DNA of 64,000 nt from Flavobacterium sediminilitoris (GTDB lineage Bacteria; Bacteroidota; Bacteroidia; Flavobacteriales; Flavobacteriaceae). Within the stretch, counting starts at the first letter, position 1, and every line of letters begins with the position of its first letter. The notes below the pieces were generated by a model. The model saw nothing but the letters and a program-made list of their open reading frames with translations. It had not been told where the DNA came from and ran no database searches. Below, one piece after another: positions 15,923-24,303 of this stretch. Both the position numbers and the translations under genes were made by a program. The stretch is from contig NZ_CP090145.1 of assembly GCF_023008245.1 (NCBI RefSeq), positions 1,860,001-1,924,000 of the forward strand, written 5' to 3'.

Positions 15923-16867
15923 ATGAAAAAATTATTATTTACAATAATAATACTAATTAGTTTGATTGGAAATGCACAAGAAAAAATGTGTGATTCTATA
16001 ATGAAACAAATGGATTTTGAAATTGAAAATGCTAAAAAAAACAAATTAGATGCAACCATAATACAAGCATTGGAACAATCTAAAAAAGCATTTTACGATC
16101 AATATTGTAAAGACAATGTTTTTTACAATCATGGTGGTGCATCCAATGGAAACAACAATAACAATAATGATACTAATAATTCAAATATTTCCATTACTGA
16201 AATTAATAATGAGTATGTAAAAACAAAACCTTATAAAGGTGAGCCTTTTTATGGAAAACATAAGATTACTGTAAAAGTAAGTTCTACTGATGCAGAAGGC
16301 ACTGTTAATACTAATTACAGTTATTATATCAATAAAGAAGGATCACTTATTTTACTAGATAAAAAATGTTTACAAAATGCAGGCATGGATATGATTCCTA
16401 ATACTGAAGGAGGTACTTTTGAATATTGGTGTATTCGAAACGATGGCATAAGTACTGTTTTTGCCCTTTCCAATACTGGTGAAAAAATGGCAGTAACCAC
16501 ACATATCAAAAATTTTCTTATATCACCTCAAAATAATACTAAACCCACAATAAAAAATCTTAATAAATCGAAAATGATAGCTGGAAATCTATGCAAAGCT
16601 TATGAAGTCATTTTTAAAGAATTAGATGCTCCAAAAATGACCTTGTGGATTACTGTAAAACCCATGCTGTTGCAACATGATATTTTACCTTTTACAACTA
16701 TGTTTACAGCAGATAAATTTGGTTTAACAAATTTTAAAAATCATGGTGTTTTAGAAATAGATATGAAACATAATAACGAAGCCACGTTTTTAAGTGTTAC
16801 CGAAATAATTCCTTCAAATAAAGCAATATCGTTTAACGGATATACAGAATTCTTTATTGAGTATTAA
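15923..16867 (+). CDS. Secreted DUF4412-like protein of unknown function (cluster 1)
   Basis: The preferred start at 15923 gives 314 residues and puts the signal peptide (MKKLLFTIIILISLIGNAQ) at the N-terminus; the longer ORF from 15896 would overlap the previous gene by 26 bp. An Asn-rich linker (about 80-93) separates a helical front from a beta-rich domain with AGNLCKAYEVIFKELDAPKMTLWIT near its end, reminiscent of DUF4412 proteins, whose cluster 2 member at 49817 has MMNGYTCHEYNITYDEGRINAWY at the corresponding place. Probably a periplasmic or outer-membrane-associated protein. Confidence 0.72.
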   Translation: MKKLLFTIIILISLIGNAQEKMCDSIMKQMDFEIENAKKNKLDATIIQALEQSKKAFYDQYCKDNVFYNHGGASNGNNNNNNDTNNSNISITEINNEYVKTKPYKGEPFYGKHKITVKVSSTDAEGTVNTNYSYYINKEGSLILLDKKCLQNAGMDMIPNTEGGTFEYWCIRNDGISTVFALSNTGEKMAVTTHIKNFLISPQNNTKPTIKNLNKSKMIAGNLCKAYEVIFKELDAPKMTLWITVKPMLLQHDILPFTTMFTADKFGLTNFKNHGVLEIDMKHNNEATFLSVTEIIPSNKAISFNGYTEFFIEY

Positions 16868-16921
16868 CATTCTAGATGCTTACTTATTAAAAAATGGATA
16901 CTAATTAAAAAAACTACTATC

Positions 16922-19078
16922 ATGAAAAAAATTACCATATTACTTTTCTTGTTCATTATAAGTAATAACTATAGTCAAGTTGTACCTATTCCAGACCTAG
17001 AATTTAAAGGAATTTTATTATCTGCAAACGGACCACTTAATAATATTGCCAAAGATTTAGCTGGAAATCCAGCCACAATTGATACTAATGGCGATAACGA
17101 AATTCAGGTTTCAGAAGCCTTACAAATTTCTTTTATATCTACTGTAGGTTTAGGAAATAATATTTTAAGTTTTCAAGGAATTGAATATTTTACAAATTTA
17201 GTTGAGTTTCAATCCATTCAAAGTCAAATAACCACAATAGATTTGTCATCAAATGTCAATTTAACAAAACTTGATTTGAGAAGTAATGGATTAACAGCTA
17301 TAAATCTTGCAAATAATAACAATCTAAATTTTTTAGACTTATCATATACCCAAATTTCTAGTTTAAACATTAGTAACTTAACACAGCTTCGATATTTATA
17401 TTTTTACAATTTGCCAATATCAACGTTTGATTTTTCATTTTTCCCTCTTTTACAAGAAGTATATTGTACAGGAGTACCTATTGCTGAATTAGATTTTAGT
17501 AACAACCCCATTTTCAACTCTCTTATTTGTGGAAGTCCAAGTTTAACATATTTAAACATAAAAAATGGATTCACTAACGCCTCACAAGACATTCAAGTTT
17601 CTAATAGTCCAAACTACAAGTATTTATGCTGCGATGAAAATGAGCAATCAAATTTTATAAATAGTTATGCCGTTTTATTTCCTAATTGTAATATAGGAAG
17701 CTATTGTTCATTCACCCCAGGCGGAACTTTTTATACTATTACAGGAGAAACCAAATTTGATGCTGATGAAAACGGTTGTGACATTAATGACATAATACTC
17801 CCTAATTTAAAATTTGATATAAATAGTAGTAATTCAAATGGCTCTTTTTATGCTAATGCTACAGGTAATTATTCCATTCCACTTCAAGAAGGAAATTATT
17901 TTGTGTATCCAAAATTAGAAAATCCTACCTATTACAACATTTCACCATCATCTTTCAATGTTCAATTTCCTTTTGAAGCAAGTCCGTACAATCAAAATTT
18001 CTGTATAACACCGAATGGAGTTCACAATGATTTAGAAGTCTCAATTACTAGACTAAAAGCTCCAATTCCAGGTACCGATGTACCTTACAGAATCATTTTT
18101 AAGAACAAAGGAAATCAAATACAATCAGGAACCATTACCTTAAACTTTGACGATGCTATTATGGATTTTGTTTCTTCAAACCCTGCCGAAACATCAATTA
18201 TCACAAATCAATTAACGTGGAATTATACTAATTTAAAACCATTTGAAACAAGAACCATTACATTTATCATGAATCTAAATTCTCCAATGGAAACACCACC
18301 AGTTAATACAGGAGACAGAATCGAGTTTAGTGGAAGTATTCAACCAACTAATAATGCTATCAGTGATGATTTTCCAGATGATAATAATATTAATGTAAGT
18401 TTTGGAGTCGTAAACTCTGCTGATCCAAATGACATCACATGCTTAGAAGGAAACATAGTTGGTTCAGACAAAATAGGACAATACGTTCATTATATGGTTC
18501 GTTTTGAAAACATTGGAACTGCAAATGCAATGAATGTTGTAATTAAAAATCATATTGATACCAATAAATTCGATATTACAACGTTAATACCACTATATAG
18601 CAATTATGATTTTATTACGAATCAAAAAAACAATCAATTTGAATTCATTTTTGAAAATATAAATTTACCATTTGACGATGAAAATAATGATGGATATTTA
18701 GTATATAAAATAAAACTAAAAAACAATCTTGTGGTAGGAGATACTTTTACAAATCAAGCCAATATCTATTTCGATTTTAATTTTCCAATTGCTACAAATA
18801 CAGAGTCAACAACAATACAAACCTTAGAAACAGAATCGTTCTTAAACAATAACGAAATAACAATTTATCCAAATCCAACTTCTGGAATGTTAACAATTCA
18901 AACAGAAAAAAATATCAATTTCAACATTGAAATATTTGATGTAATGGGTAAAAAAATAGCTCAATTACAAAATCAAGCTATTATTGATATTTCAAACATC
19001 AATTCAGGAATGTATATCTTAAAAATGACTGATTTAGAAACAAATCAAGTTATTTCAAAAAAGATTATAAAAAAATAG
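16922..19078 (+). CDS. Secreted leucine-rich-repeat protein with T9SS type A sorting domain
   Basis: 718 residues. Signal peptide (about 1-18); leucine-rich repeats of the short bacterial type (about 75-235: TTIDLSSNVNLTKLDLRSNG, LNFLDLSYTQISSLNI); a Cys-containing region (YLCCDENEQSNF); two beta-sandwich domains of DUF11-like type (about 370-490 and 500-620, DPNDITCLEGNIVGSDKIGQ, VRFENIGTANAMNVVI); and a C-terminal Por sorting domain (about 645-718, ITIYPNPTSG, FDVMGKKIAQ, SGMYILKM) that directs export by the type IX system. It closes cluster 1 and is followed by a terminator. Likely a cell-surface protein. Confidence 0.88.
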   Translation: MKKITILLFLFIISNNYSQVVPIPDLEFKGILLSANGPLNNIAKDLAGNPATIDTNGDNEIQVSEALQISFISTVGLGNNILSFQGIEYFTNLVEFQSIQSQITTIDLSSNVNLTKLDLRSNGLTAINLANNNNLNFLDLSYTQISSLNISNLTQLRYLYFYNLPISTFDFSFFPLLQEVYCTGVPIAELDFSNNPIFNSLICGSPSLTYLNIKNGFTNASQDIQVSNSPNYKYLCCDENEQSNFINSYAVLFPNCNIGSYCSFTPGGTFYTITGETKFDADENGCDINDIILPNLKFDINSSNSNGSFYANATGNYSIPLQEGNYFVYPKLENPTYYNISPSSFNVQFPFEASPYNQNFCITPNGVHNDLEVSITRLKAPIPGTDVPYRIIFKNKGNQIQSGTITLNFDDAIMDFVSSNPAETSIITNQLTWNYTNLKPFETRTITFIMNLNSPMETPPVNTGDRIEFSGSIQPTNNAISDDFPDDNNINVSFGVVNSADPNDITCLEGNIVGSDKIGQYVHYMVRFENIGTANAMNVVIKNHIDTNKFDITTLIPLYSNYDFITNQKNNQFEFIFENINLPFDDENNDGYLVYKIKLKNNLVVGDTFTNQANIYFDFNFPIATNTESTTIQTLETESFLNNNEITIYPNPTSGMLTIQTEKNINFNIEIFDVMGKKIAQLQNQAIIDISNINSGMYILKMTDLETNQVISKKIIKK

Positions 19079-19091
19079 TGTATGTTTTTTG

Positions 19092-19137
19092 AAAAAATCC
19101 TCATTTGTAGCTTTTACACTTGAGGATTTTTATTTTA
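19092..19137 (+). terminator. Intrinsic terminator after cluster 1
   Basis: AAAAATCCTCA (about 19093-19103) pairs with TGAGGATTTTT (19121-19131), followed by further T-rich sequence, 14 bp after the T9SS gene stop. Confidence 0.8.
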
Positions 19138-19213
19138 AACAGCCCTAAAAACACTTAAAATATAGTTTAAAAATAGAGCACTTAAATAAAGGCCAATATC
19201 AAAAATTCCTTTT

Positions 19214-19384
19214 ATGAATAATATTTTTGCACCATATACTAAAGAACAAAAAAAAATGAACGAAAAAATTAATGAGTTAAGGGCTAGATTCTATATAACT
19301 ACCTTAGAAAACGATACTTTAAAGAAAGAATATGAAGAAAAATATGGCTTTAAATTATTTTGGGGTTTTTGGAATTGTAGATAA
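19214..19384 (+). CDS. Possible small protein, 56 residues
   Basis: An open frame from ATG 19214 to TAA 19382-19384 encodes a charged, helix-prone product (MNNIFAPYTKEQKKMNEKIN, later LKKEYEEKYGFKLFWGFW). A usual TATATTTTTG-like A/T-rich lead is not obvious, and no family is recognised. It ends two bases before the convergent XRE gene. Codon use looks normal for the window, which is the main support; it could also be chance in AT-rich DNA. Confidence 0.4.
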   Translation: MNNIFAPYTKEQKKMNEKINELRARFYITTLENDTLKKEYEEKYGFKLFWGFWNCR

Positions 19385-19386
19385 AA

Positions 19387-19743
19387 TCAATCACTCAATT
19401 TCTCTTTCAATGCTTTAATCTCTTCTTCTAACTTAGCAATATATTTTCGTTGACTTTCTAGCAAATGATCAGGAATAGAATAGATATGGTTTGTTCCTAG
19501 ATATGTCCCTTTTGAATTATCACGAAAAACAAAAAAATTTGCATCTTCATTTTCATAAATTTCCTCAACAGGCACTTCTAATAGAGTAGCTATTTTTTCC
19601 CATTCATTAGTGTTTATTCTTATTTGACCCTTTTCTCTGCGATTGTAGTTCGAAACATCTATACATAAATGTTCAGCCATTTGCTGTTGTGAAAAACCTT
19701 TTTGCTTTCTCGACTCAATTAATTTTGTTTTTCCATGAATCAA
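19387..19743 (-). CDS. XRE-family helix-turn-helix regulator
   Basis: 118 residues. An N-terminal Cro/C1-type helix-turn-helix (about 6-63: LIESRKQKGFSQQQMAEHLCIDVSNYNRREKGQIRI, then WEKIATLLEVPVEEIYE) is followed by a linker and a short coiled-coil tail (about 92-117, ESQRKYIAKLEEEIKALKEKL) probably used for dimerisation. It is divergent from the DUF6624 lipoprotein and RiPP locus, with 237 bp between, so it might control that locus; this is inferred from position only. Confidence 0.88.
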   Translation of the reverse strand: MIHGKTKLIESRKQKGFSQQQMAEHLCIDVSNYNRREKGQIRINTNEWEKIATLLEVPVEEIYENEDANFFVFRDNSKGTYLGTNHIYSIPDHLLESQRKYIAKLEEEIKALKEKLSD

Positions 19744-19980
19744 AATCTATATTGTGAAAATACGCAAAAAAAGCAATACAAATAATCTCTTTTTTTAAAA
19801 TATCCGAGTACTTCGCAAAGAAGAAAACAAACGGAAAACAAGAAAGGATTTGTTTTTTTTAACATTTATTACAGTTTTAATGTAATAAATCATAAATTTT
19901 AACTAAATCCGTTAATTTTCTATCTAACATATAAAATAATCTATAAGTTTGCGCGTTTACAAAATTATAACAAAAATAAA

Positions 19981-20928
19981 ATGAAAGAAAAATCTTTAGT
20001 TCTATTGTTTCTATTAATAATTCTATTCTCTTGCAAAAGTACTTATACCAAAATAGGAGATAAAGACGCCAATTATATACCCTATTATCTAAAAGTATAT
20101 GAAGCGGATAGTTTGTTTATTGTTAAAGATTATAAACGTTCTTATGAGATTTTAGATAGTTTGTTTAAAAAGTACGAACCTATTAATATTTCAGGCTACA
20201 AAGAATATGAAACGTATTTAATGGCTTCTTATTTAGTTGAAAAAAATAAAGCGAAAATTGATAAAATTATTCAAAAATCATTTCAAAGATATGGTAGTAA
20301 TTATATCTTTTTTGAAAATGATACATTATTAAATAAAATTTTAAAAGATTCTAAATTTAATAAAAACGACCTTTCATTATTTTCAGAGAAATATGTTTTA
20401 AGTTTAGATTTAAAATTAAGAGATACGGTAGAATTAATGGTTGCTCAAGACAAAGATGTAAGAGGGAAAGGACCAGTTATCGAAGAGAATATTGAAAAGA
20501 TAAATAGACAAGAAAAGATAAATAGACAAAATGAAAATAGAATTATAACTATTTTCAATAAACATGGCTATCCTAGCGTAAAAAAAATTGGATATTATGA
20601 ATATAATCAGAAAAATATTGAACTATTAGCTGTTTATTTACATTGTTCACCAACATTTATGGATAGTATTTTATTGCCTAAGTTATATGAATCCTTACGT
20701 AAAGGAGAAGCTAATCCCTATAATTATGCAACTGTCTATGATAAATTAAAAATTTATCAAACAGATGAACAATTATATGGAACCTTTCTTGATTATCAAG
20801 GACATTCTACACCTTTAATTAATCCTAAAAAAATAGATTCAATTAGAAAAAGTGTTGGTTTAAATAATTTAAATTATCCAAAATGGCGATTGAAAGCCAA
20901 ATATAATTATGATATGAATATTAACTAA
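19981..20928 (+). CDS. DUF6624-type lipoprotein at the head of a RiPP locus
   Basis: 315 residues with a lipoprotein signal ending at Cys18 (IILFSCKSTY). The front half is helical (FIVKDYKRSYEILDSLFKKY). The C-terminal half contains IFNKHGYPSVKKIGYYEYNQ, LAVYLHCSPTFMDSILLPKLY, ANPYNYATVYDKL and YGTFLDYQG, the pattern of DUF6624 proteins. That family has no established activity. It lies 12 bp before the RiPP precursor gene and is probably co-transcribed with it. A link to maturation, immunity or sensing of the peptide is possible but not shown. Confidence 0.75.
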   Translation: MKEKSLVLLFLLIILFSCKSTYTKIGDKDANYIPYYLKVYEADSLFIVKDYKRSYEILDSLFKKYEPINISGYKEYETYLMASYLVEKNKAKIDKIIQKSFQRYGSNYIFFENDTLLNKILKDSKFNKNDLSLFSEKYVLSLDLKLRDTVELMVAQDKDVRGKGPVIEENIEKINRQEKINRQNENRIITIFNKHGYPSVKKIGYYEYNQKNIELLAVYLHCSPTFMDSILLPKLYESLRKGEANPYNYATVYDKLKIYQTDEQLYGTFLDYQGHSTPLINPKKIDSIRKSVGLNNLNYPKWRLKAKYNYDMNIN

Positions 20929-20940
20929 ATTTAATATATT

Positions 20941-21174
20941 ATGCAAAAATTAAAATCAATTAAAGAATTTCAGGCAGAAAATCCTGAAGCAACAATGTCT
21001 AATTCACAATTAACCTATGGAGGTAGAAATGATGTTTCATTAACTCATCAAGATACGCCAACAGCTGCTAACGACAGTAACTGGAATTGCGGTGATATTA
21101 CTAGACAAATGATGTGGGATGGTACTCCGTCTGGCGCGCCTTTTACTTTTAATTTAACTCAAGCAATTGATTAA
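20941..21174 (+). CDS. Grasp-with-spasm RiPP precursor peptide
   Basis: 77 residues. A leader (1-28, MQKLKSIKEFQAENPEATMS) ends in Gly27-Gly28. The proposed core (29-77) has no Lys and no Glu but six Asp (31, 38, 45, 52, 60, 77) amid many Thr and Ser (for example T35, T39, T41, T54, T62, T69, T73), as expected for ester cross-links made by an ATP-grasp enzyme. One Cys (C50) and two Trp are also present. The maturase genes follow after a terminator-like hairpin. The exact ring pattern cannot be predicted from sequence alone. Confidence 0.75.
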   Translation: MQKLKSIKEFQAENPEATMSNSQLTYGGRNDVSLTHQDTPTAANDSNWNCGDITRQMMWDGTPSGAPFTFNLTQAID

Positions 21175-21181
21175 AGTTTTC

Positions 21182-21213
21182 AAAGACTGTCAAATAAAAT
21201 GACAGTCTTTTTT
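21182..21213 (+). terminator. Terminator-like hairpin between RiPP precursor and its maturases
   Basis: AAAGACTGTCA (21182-21192) pairs perfectly with TGACAGTCTTT (21200-21210) around a 7-base loop, and T's continue to 21213. It lies 7 bp after the precursor stop and 74 bp before the ATP-grasp gene, so it may let the precursor be made in excess over the enzymes by partial read-through. Confidence 0.85.
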
Positions 21214-21287
21214 AAATTATTTCAACAAATGTTTCATAGAATTAAAATTTTATTAAAAGTTTTAATTCTACAAAATAAAAACCTCTC

Positions 21288-22223
21288 ATGATATTAATCT
21301 TATCAAATAGATTTGACACTTCTACAACTATTGTTACTGAGTGGTTAGATTTAGAAAAGATGGACTGGATAAGAATTAATGAAGAAGATCCATTAAATAT
21401 TCATTTTTTAGGAAGTGACATCAAATTTGAATTAATAAATAATAAATCTTTTTTTCTAAGTGAAATAAAATCATATTGGTATAGAAGAGGTCTATTTAAT
21501 TTAGCAAATTTTAAACTTTCATCTATAAAGCAGTTTAATAGTTTCCAACAATTTGAAACTAAAAAAATAATAGAATTTATAATGTATAAACTTGATTGTT
21601 TGAATAAAATAAACTCATTTAATAATTCTGATGTTAATAAGCTTATTATTTCTGATAAAGCTAGAAAAGTAGGCTTAATAACACCTATAGATTATTTAAT
21701 ATCATTGAAAGATTCTTTTAAAAATTTAGAATCCTATAATAATTCTTTAATTACAAAGTCTGTAAGTGGAGATTGTATGCAAGATTTTCAAAATTTCACA
21801 ATCTATAACTACACTAAAAAGATCACTCTTAAAGACGTTTCTTCAGATCTTTTTTTTCCTTCTTTAGTTCAGAATTATATAGAAAAAAAGTATGAGATCC
21901 GCTCATTCTTTCTTAATAATGAATTCTATTCAATGGCTATTCTTTCTCAAAACAGCAAACAAACTGAAATAGACTTTAGAGATTATAATAAAGAGAAACC
22001 AAATAGAACAATACCTTTTAAATTACCTAATTATATTGAGAATAAAATAAAACAACTAATGGACGAATTATCTTTAAATTCAGGATCTATTGATATGATT
22101 GTTACTCCTCAAAATGACTTTGTATTTCTAGAAGTAAATCCAATTGGTCAATTTGGAATGACATCTTATCCCTGTAATTATAATATTGAAAAACTTATTG
22201 CAAAAACACTAAAATATGACTAA
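21288..22223 (+). CDS. gwsG: Grasp-with-spasm ATP-grasp peptide maturase
   Basis: 311 residues, resembling RimK/microviridin-type ATP-grasp ligases. Visible family features are YWYRRGLFNL near residues 64-73, LISDKARKVGLITPIDYLIS (about 121-140), the ATP-binding lysine region TKSVSGD, a beta strand EKKYEIRSFFLNNEFYSMAI, and the metal-binding end GSIDMIVTPQNDFVFLEVNPIGQFG. The enzyme class activates Asp/Glu side chains with ATP and joins them to Thr/Ser or Lys of a precursor. The gene follows the precursor and overlaps the next small gene by 8 bp. G+C is very low, lower than the surrounding housekeeping genes. The name follows the grasp-with-spasm family definition. Confidence 0.85.
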   Translation: MILILSNRFDTSTTIVTEWLDLEKMDWIRINEEDPLNIHFLGSDIKFELINNKSFFLSEIKSYWYRRGLFNLANFKLSSIKQFNSFQQFETKKIIEFIMYKLDCLNKINSFNNSDVNKLIISDKARKVGLITPIDYLISLKDSFKNLESYNNSLITKSVSGDCMQDFQNFTIYNYTKKITLKDVSSDLFFPSLVQNYIEKKYEIRSFFLNNEFYSMAILSQNSKQTEIDFRDYNKEKPNRTIPFKLPNYIENKIKQLMDELSLNSGSIDMIVTPQNDFVFLEVNPIGQFGMTSYPCNYNIEKLIAKTLKYD

Positions 22224-22404
22224 AGAAGAAATTAAAAAATATCTTAAAGATAATAAAGAACTATTTCCCTTGTCATTTTTCGAATTAAAATATAGAGAAA
22301 GGTCAATCGAAAATATTAGCAAATATAAAATTGCTGTTTCTGAAAAATATTTTACTGATAATTTTCCAATTTATAAATTCTATAAGCCAATAACTAGATT
22401 TTAG
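22216..22404 (+). CDS. Small protein between the grasp and spasm maturases
   Basis: 62 residues (MTKEEIKKYLKDNKELFPLS, then FFELKYRERSIENIS), ending 2 bp before the SPASM-protein gene and starting inside the end of the ATP-grasp gene. The tight overlap on both sides suggests it is really translated. It has no signal peptide, no Cys and no recognised domain; it might be an adaptor or a second leader-binding protein. It lacks a Gly-Gly leader end, so it does not look like a second precursor. Confidence 0.6.
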   Translation: MTKEEIKKYLKDNKELFPLSFFELKYRERSIENISKYKIAVSEKYFTDNFPIYKFYKPITRF

Positions 22405-22406
22405 AT

Positions 22407-23489
22407 ATGTTATTTTTTAAGACTCACACTAACTGCAAAATTTTTAGAGGTTCCAATAGATCAATAATCTTAGATATTCAAAGACAAGATTATACATTAA
22501 TTCCAAACTCAATGTTTGATATTATTGAATTATTAAATAAAAGAAAATCTATTAATGATATAAAAATGATTTATGGATTAGAAAACGAACAAATAATTGA
22601 TGAGTACATAGAATTTCTAAATTCAAAAGAATTTGGATTGTATGTTGATTATGAAGAGTTCGATTTTTTTCCTGAAATGAATAATACTTTTGAAATACCA
22701 TCTAATTTATCAAATTTTGTTATTGAAATAAGTGCATTTAATATTACTAATTTGAAGAAAATTATTAATAGTCTTGAAAATTTGATGTGCAGAAATATTC
22801 AATTTATCGCATACGAGGAGTTAGAAATTAATCAAATTAAGAATATTTTAACTTTGACTAAAAATTCAGATTTTATGTCAATTGAACTAATTGTTCATTA
22901 TTCAGAAGAAATCATTAAATTCATAAAAGATATTGATAAATATAATTTTAGAGTGACTGAATTATTGATACATAATTCGAAAAACAGAAATAAAATTATT
23001 GATTTAGCTAGTTTTCCAATAACTTTTTTGGATTATAAAATAAATAACTTTAGTCATTGTGGGAAAATTGGAAATGATTATTTTTCAGTAAACAAAGAAA
23101 AAGTTCTAGAATCACTTAACCACAACTCCTGCCTAAACAAAAAAATAGCCATAGATAAAGACGGTAACATAAAAAATTGTCCAGCAATTTCTCAAAGCTT
23201 TGGTAACATAAAAAACACCACACTAGAAGAAGCATTGCAACACAAAGACTTTAAAAAATATTGGAACATTACCAAAGATCAAATAGACATTTGCAAAGAT
23301 TGTGAATTTCGTCATATCTGCACCGATTGCCGTGCTTATATAGAAGATCCCGAAAACCAATATTCCAAACCCCTAAAATGTGGCTATGATCCATATACTA
23401 ATCAGTGGGAAGAATGGAGTACTAATCCATTAAAACAAAAAGCAATTCAATACTATGGAATGCAAGAACTAATCAGTAAAACAGACTAA
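22407..23489 (+). CDS. gwsS: Grasp-with-spasm SPASM-domain protein with degenerate radical-SAM half
   Basis: 360 residues. The C-terminal SPASM domain has cysteines at 242, 258 (NCPA), 296, 299, 305, 308 and 325 (CKDCEFRHICTDC), enough for auxiliary iron-sulphur clusters. The N-terminal half shows no CxxxCxxC motif (only isolated C10, C128, C218), so the radical-SAM activity is presumably lost, as is usual for this family. The likely role is precursor binding or partner to the ATP-grasp enzyme. G+C is about 20 per cent in sampled lines of the first two thirds but about a third from about base 23110, the start of the SPASM domain, hinting at a mosaic gene. Confidence 0.85.
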   Translation: MLFFKTHTNCKIFRGSNRSIILDIQRQDYTLIPNSMFDIIELLNKRKSINDIKMIYGLENEQIIDEYIEFLNSKEFGLYVDYEEFDFFPEMNNTFEIPSNLSNFVIEISAFNITNLKKIINSLENLMCRNIQFIAYEELEINQIKNILTLTKNSDFMSIELIVHYSEEIIKFIKDIDKYNFRVTELLIHNSKNRNKIIDLASFPITFLDYKINNFSHCGKIGNDYFSVNKEKVLESLNHNSCLNKKIAIDKDGNIKNCPAISQSFGNIKNTTLEEALQHKDFKKYWNITKDQIDICKDCEFRHICTDCRAYIEDPENQYSKPLKCGYDPYTNQWEEWSTNPLKQKAIQYYGMQELISKTD

Positions 23490-23552
23490 AAGAGAAATGT
23501 ATTTTCTATTTTCTTTGAATGATCTATTTTGTTTATTATAAATTAAATTAGG

Positions 23553-23783
23553 CTTAATAGTAACTAAGTTTGGTTTAATACGAATTAGATTATGTTTAAT
23601 AGTAACTAAGTTTGGTTTAATACTAATTAAATTATGTTTAATAGTAATTGAGTTTGGTTTAATGCTAATTAGATTATGTTTAATAGTAATTGAGTTTGGT
23701 TTAATGCTAATTAGATTATGCTTAATAGTAATTAAGTTTGATTTAATACTAATTCATTTTTGTTAGTTATTAATCTAATTATG
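23553..23783 (+). repeat. Tandem array of 21-bp half units (42-bp full units), eleven half units
   Basis: Half units start at 23553, 23574, 23595, 23616, 23637, 23658, 23679, 23700, 23721, 23742 and 23763. Odd units read like TTTAATAGTAATTGAGTTTGG, even ones like TTTAATGCTAATTAGATTATG, giving a 42-bp alternating period; the last two are more diverged. Every frame has stops, so it is non-coding. It fills most of the 450-bp gap between the SPASM gene and the next gene. Confidence 0.9.
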
Positions 23784-23939
23784 TTTAATAATCTTAGATT
23801 AATTAATAAAAATGATATTTTTTTGTAAAAAAATTAACATATATAATCATTTTTGTCAAATTTTTATTTCAAAATGGCACAACATTTGTTTTAATTATTT
23901 CGAATGAATTAAATGAATAATAATTTAAAACTGAAAGTT

Positions 23940-24287
23940 ATGGCAAGAAGAAAATTAGCCAGAATATTAGACCTTGAGAAGGCTAATATTCGTTTAGCAG
24001 CGGTAAAAAGTATTGATAGCGCATTAGATTTAGGAAGTGACATTACTGTTCCCAATTATGAAGCTGTAATTAATACGTTATCAACAAAATTAAATACTTA
24101 CAATACTGCTTTAAGTACAATTGATGATTTATATAATGAATGCATCAGTCAAATAGAGATAGTAAAGGACTGGAATGAACGTATTTTAACTGGTGTAGCC
24201 ACAAAGTATGGAAAAAACAGTTCTCAATATGAGATGGCAGGTGGTAAGAAAAAAAGTGAGCGAAAAAAACCTACTCCCAAAAAATAA
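23940..24287 (+). CDS. Conserved hypothetical small basic protein
   Basis: 115 residues from ATG 23940 (MARRKLARILDLEKANIRLA); an earlier ATG at 23913 would add nine residues unlike the family start. It is helical, with a long coiled-coil-like region (about 40-85), followed by GVATKYGKNSSQYEMAGGKKKSERKKPTPKK. Proteins with this start and the YGKxSxEYEMAGG-KxSERK end occur widely in Bacteroidota and some cyanobacteria without known function. The Lys-rich end suggests nucleic-acid contact (inference). It stands alone between the repeat array and the inverted-repeat element. Confidence 0.8.
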   Translation: MARRKLARILDLEKANIRLAAVKSIDSALDLGSDITVPNYEAVINTLSTKLNTYNTALSTIDDLYNECISQIEIVKDWNERILTGVATKYGKNSSQYEMAGGKKKSERKKPTPKK

Positions 24288-24303
24288 TTTCTTAAATAAC
24301 TAA

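Noticed and set aside
16878-16904. Possible seventh cluster promoter, GCTTAC-N14-ATACTAA, before the T9SS LRR gene
   Set aside because: The first half has C for T, the spacer is 14 not 15, and the second half is ATAC rather than ACAC; it could be chance in AT-rich DNA.
19744-19980. Search for an RNA gene or riboswitch in the gap before the DUF6624 gene
   Set aside because: Only AT-rich sequence with a TAAGTTTG promoter-like box near 19945 was found; no convincing structure.
23553-23783. CRISPR-like array
   Set aside because: Units are directly adjacent with no unique spacers and no cas genes are nearby; it is a plain tandem repeat.
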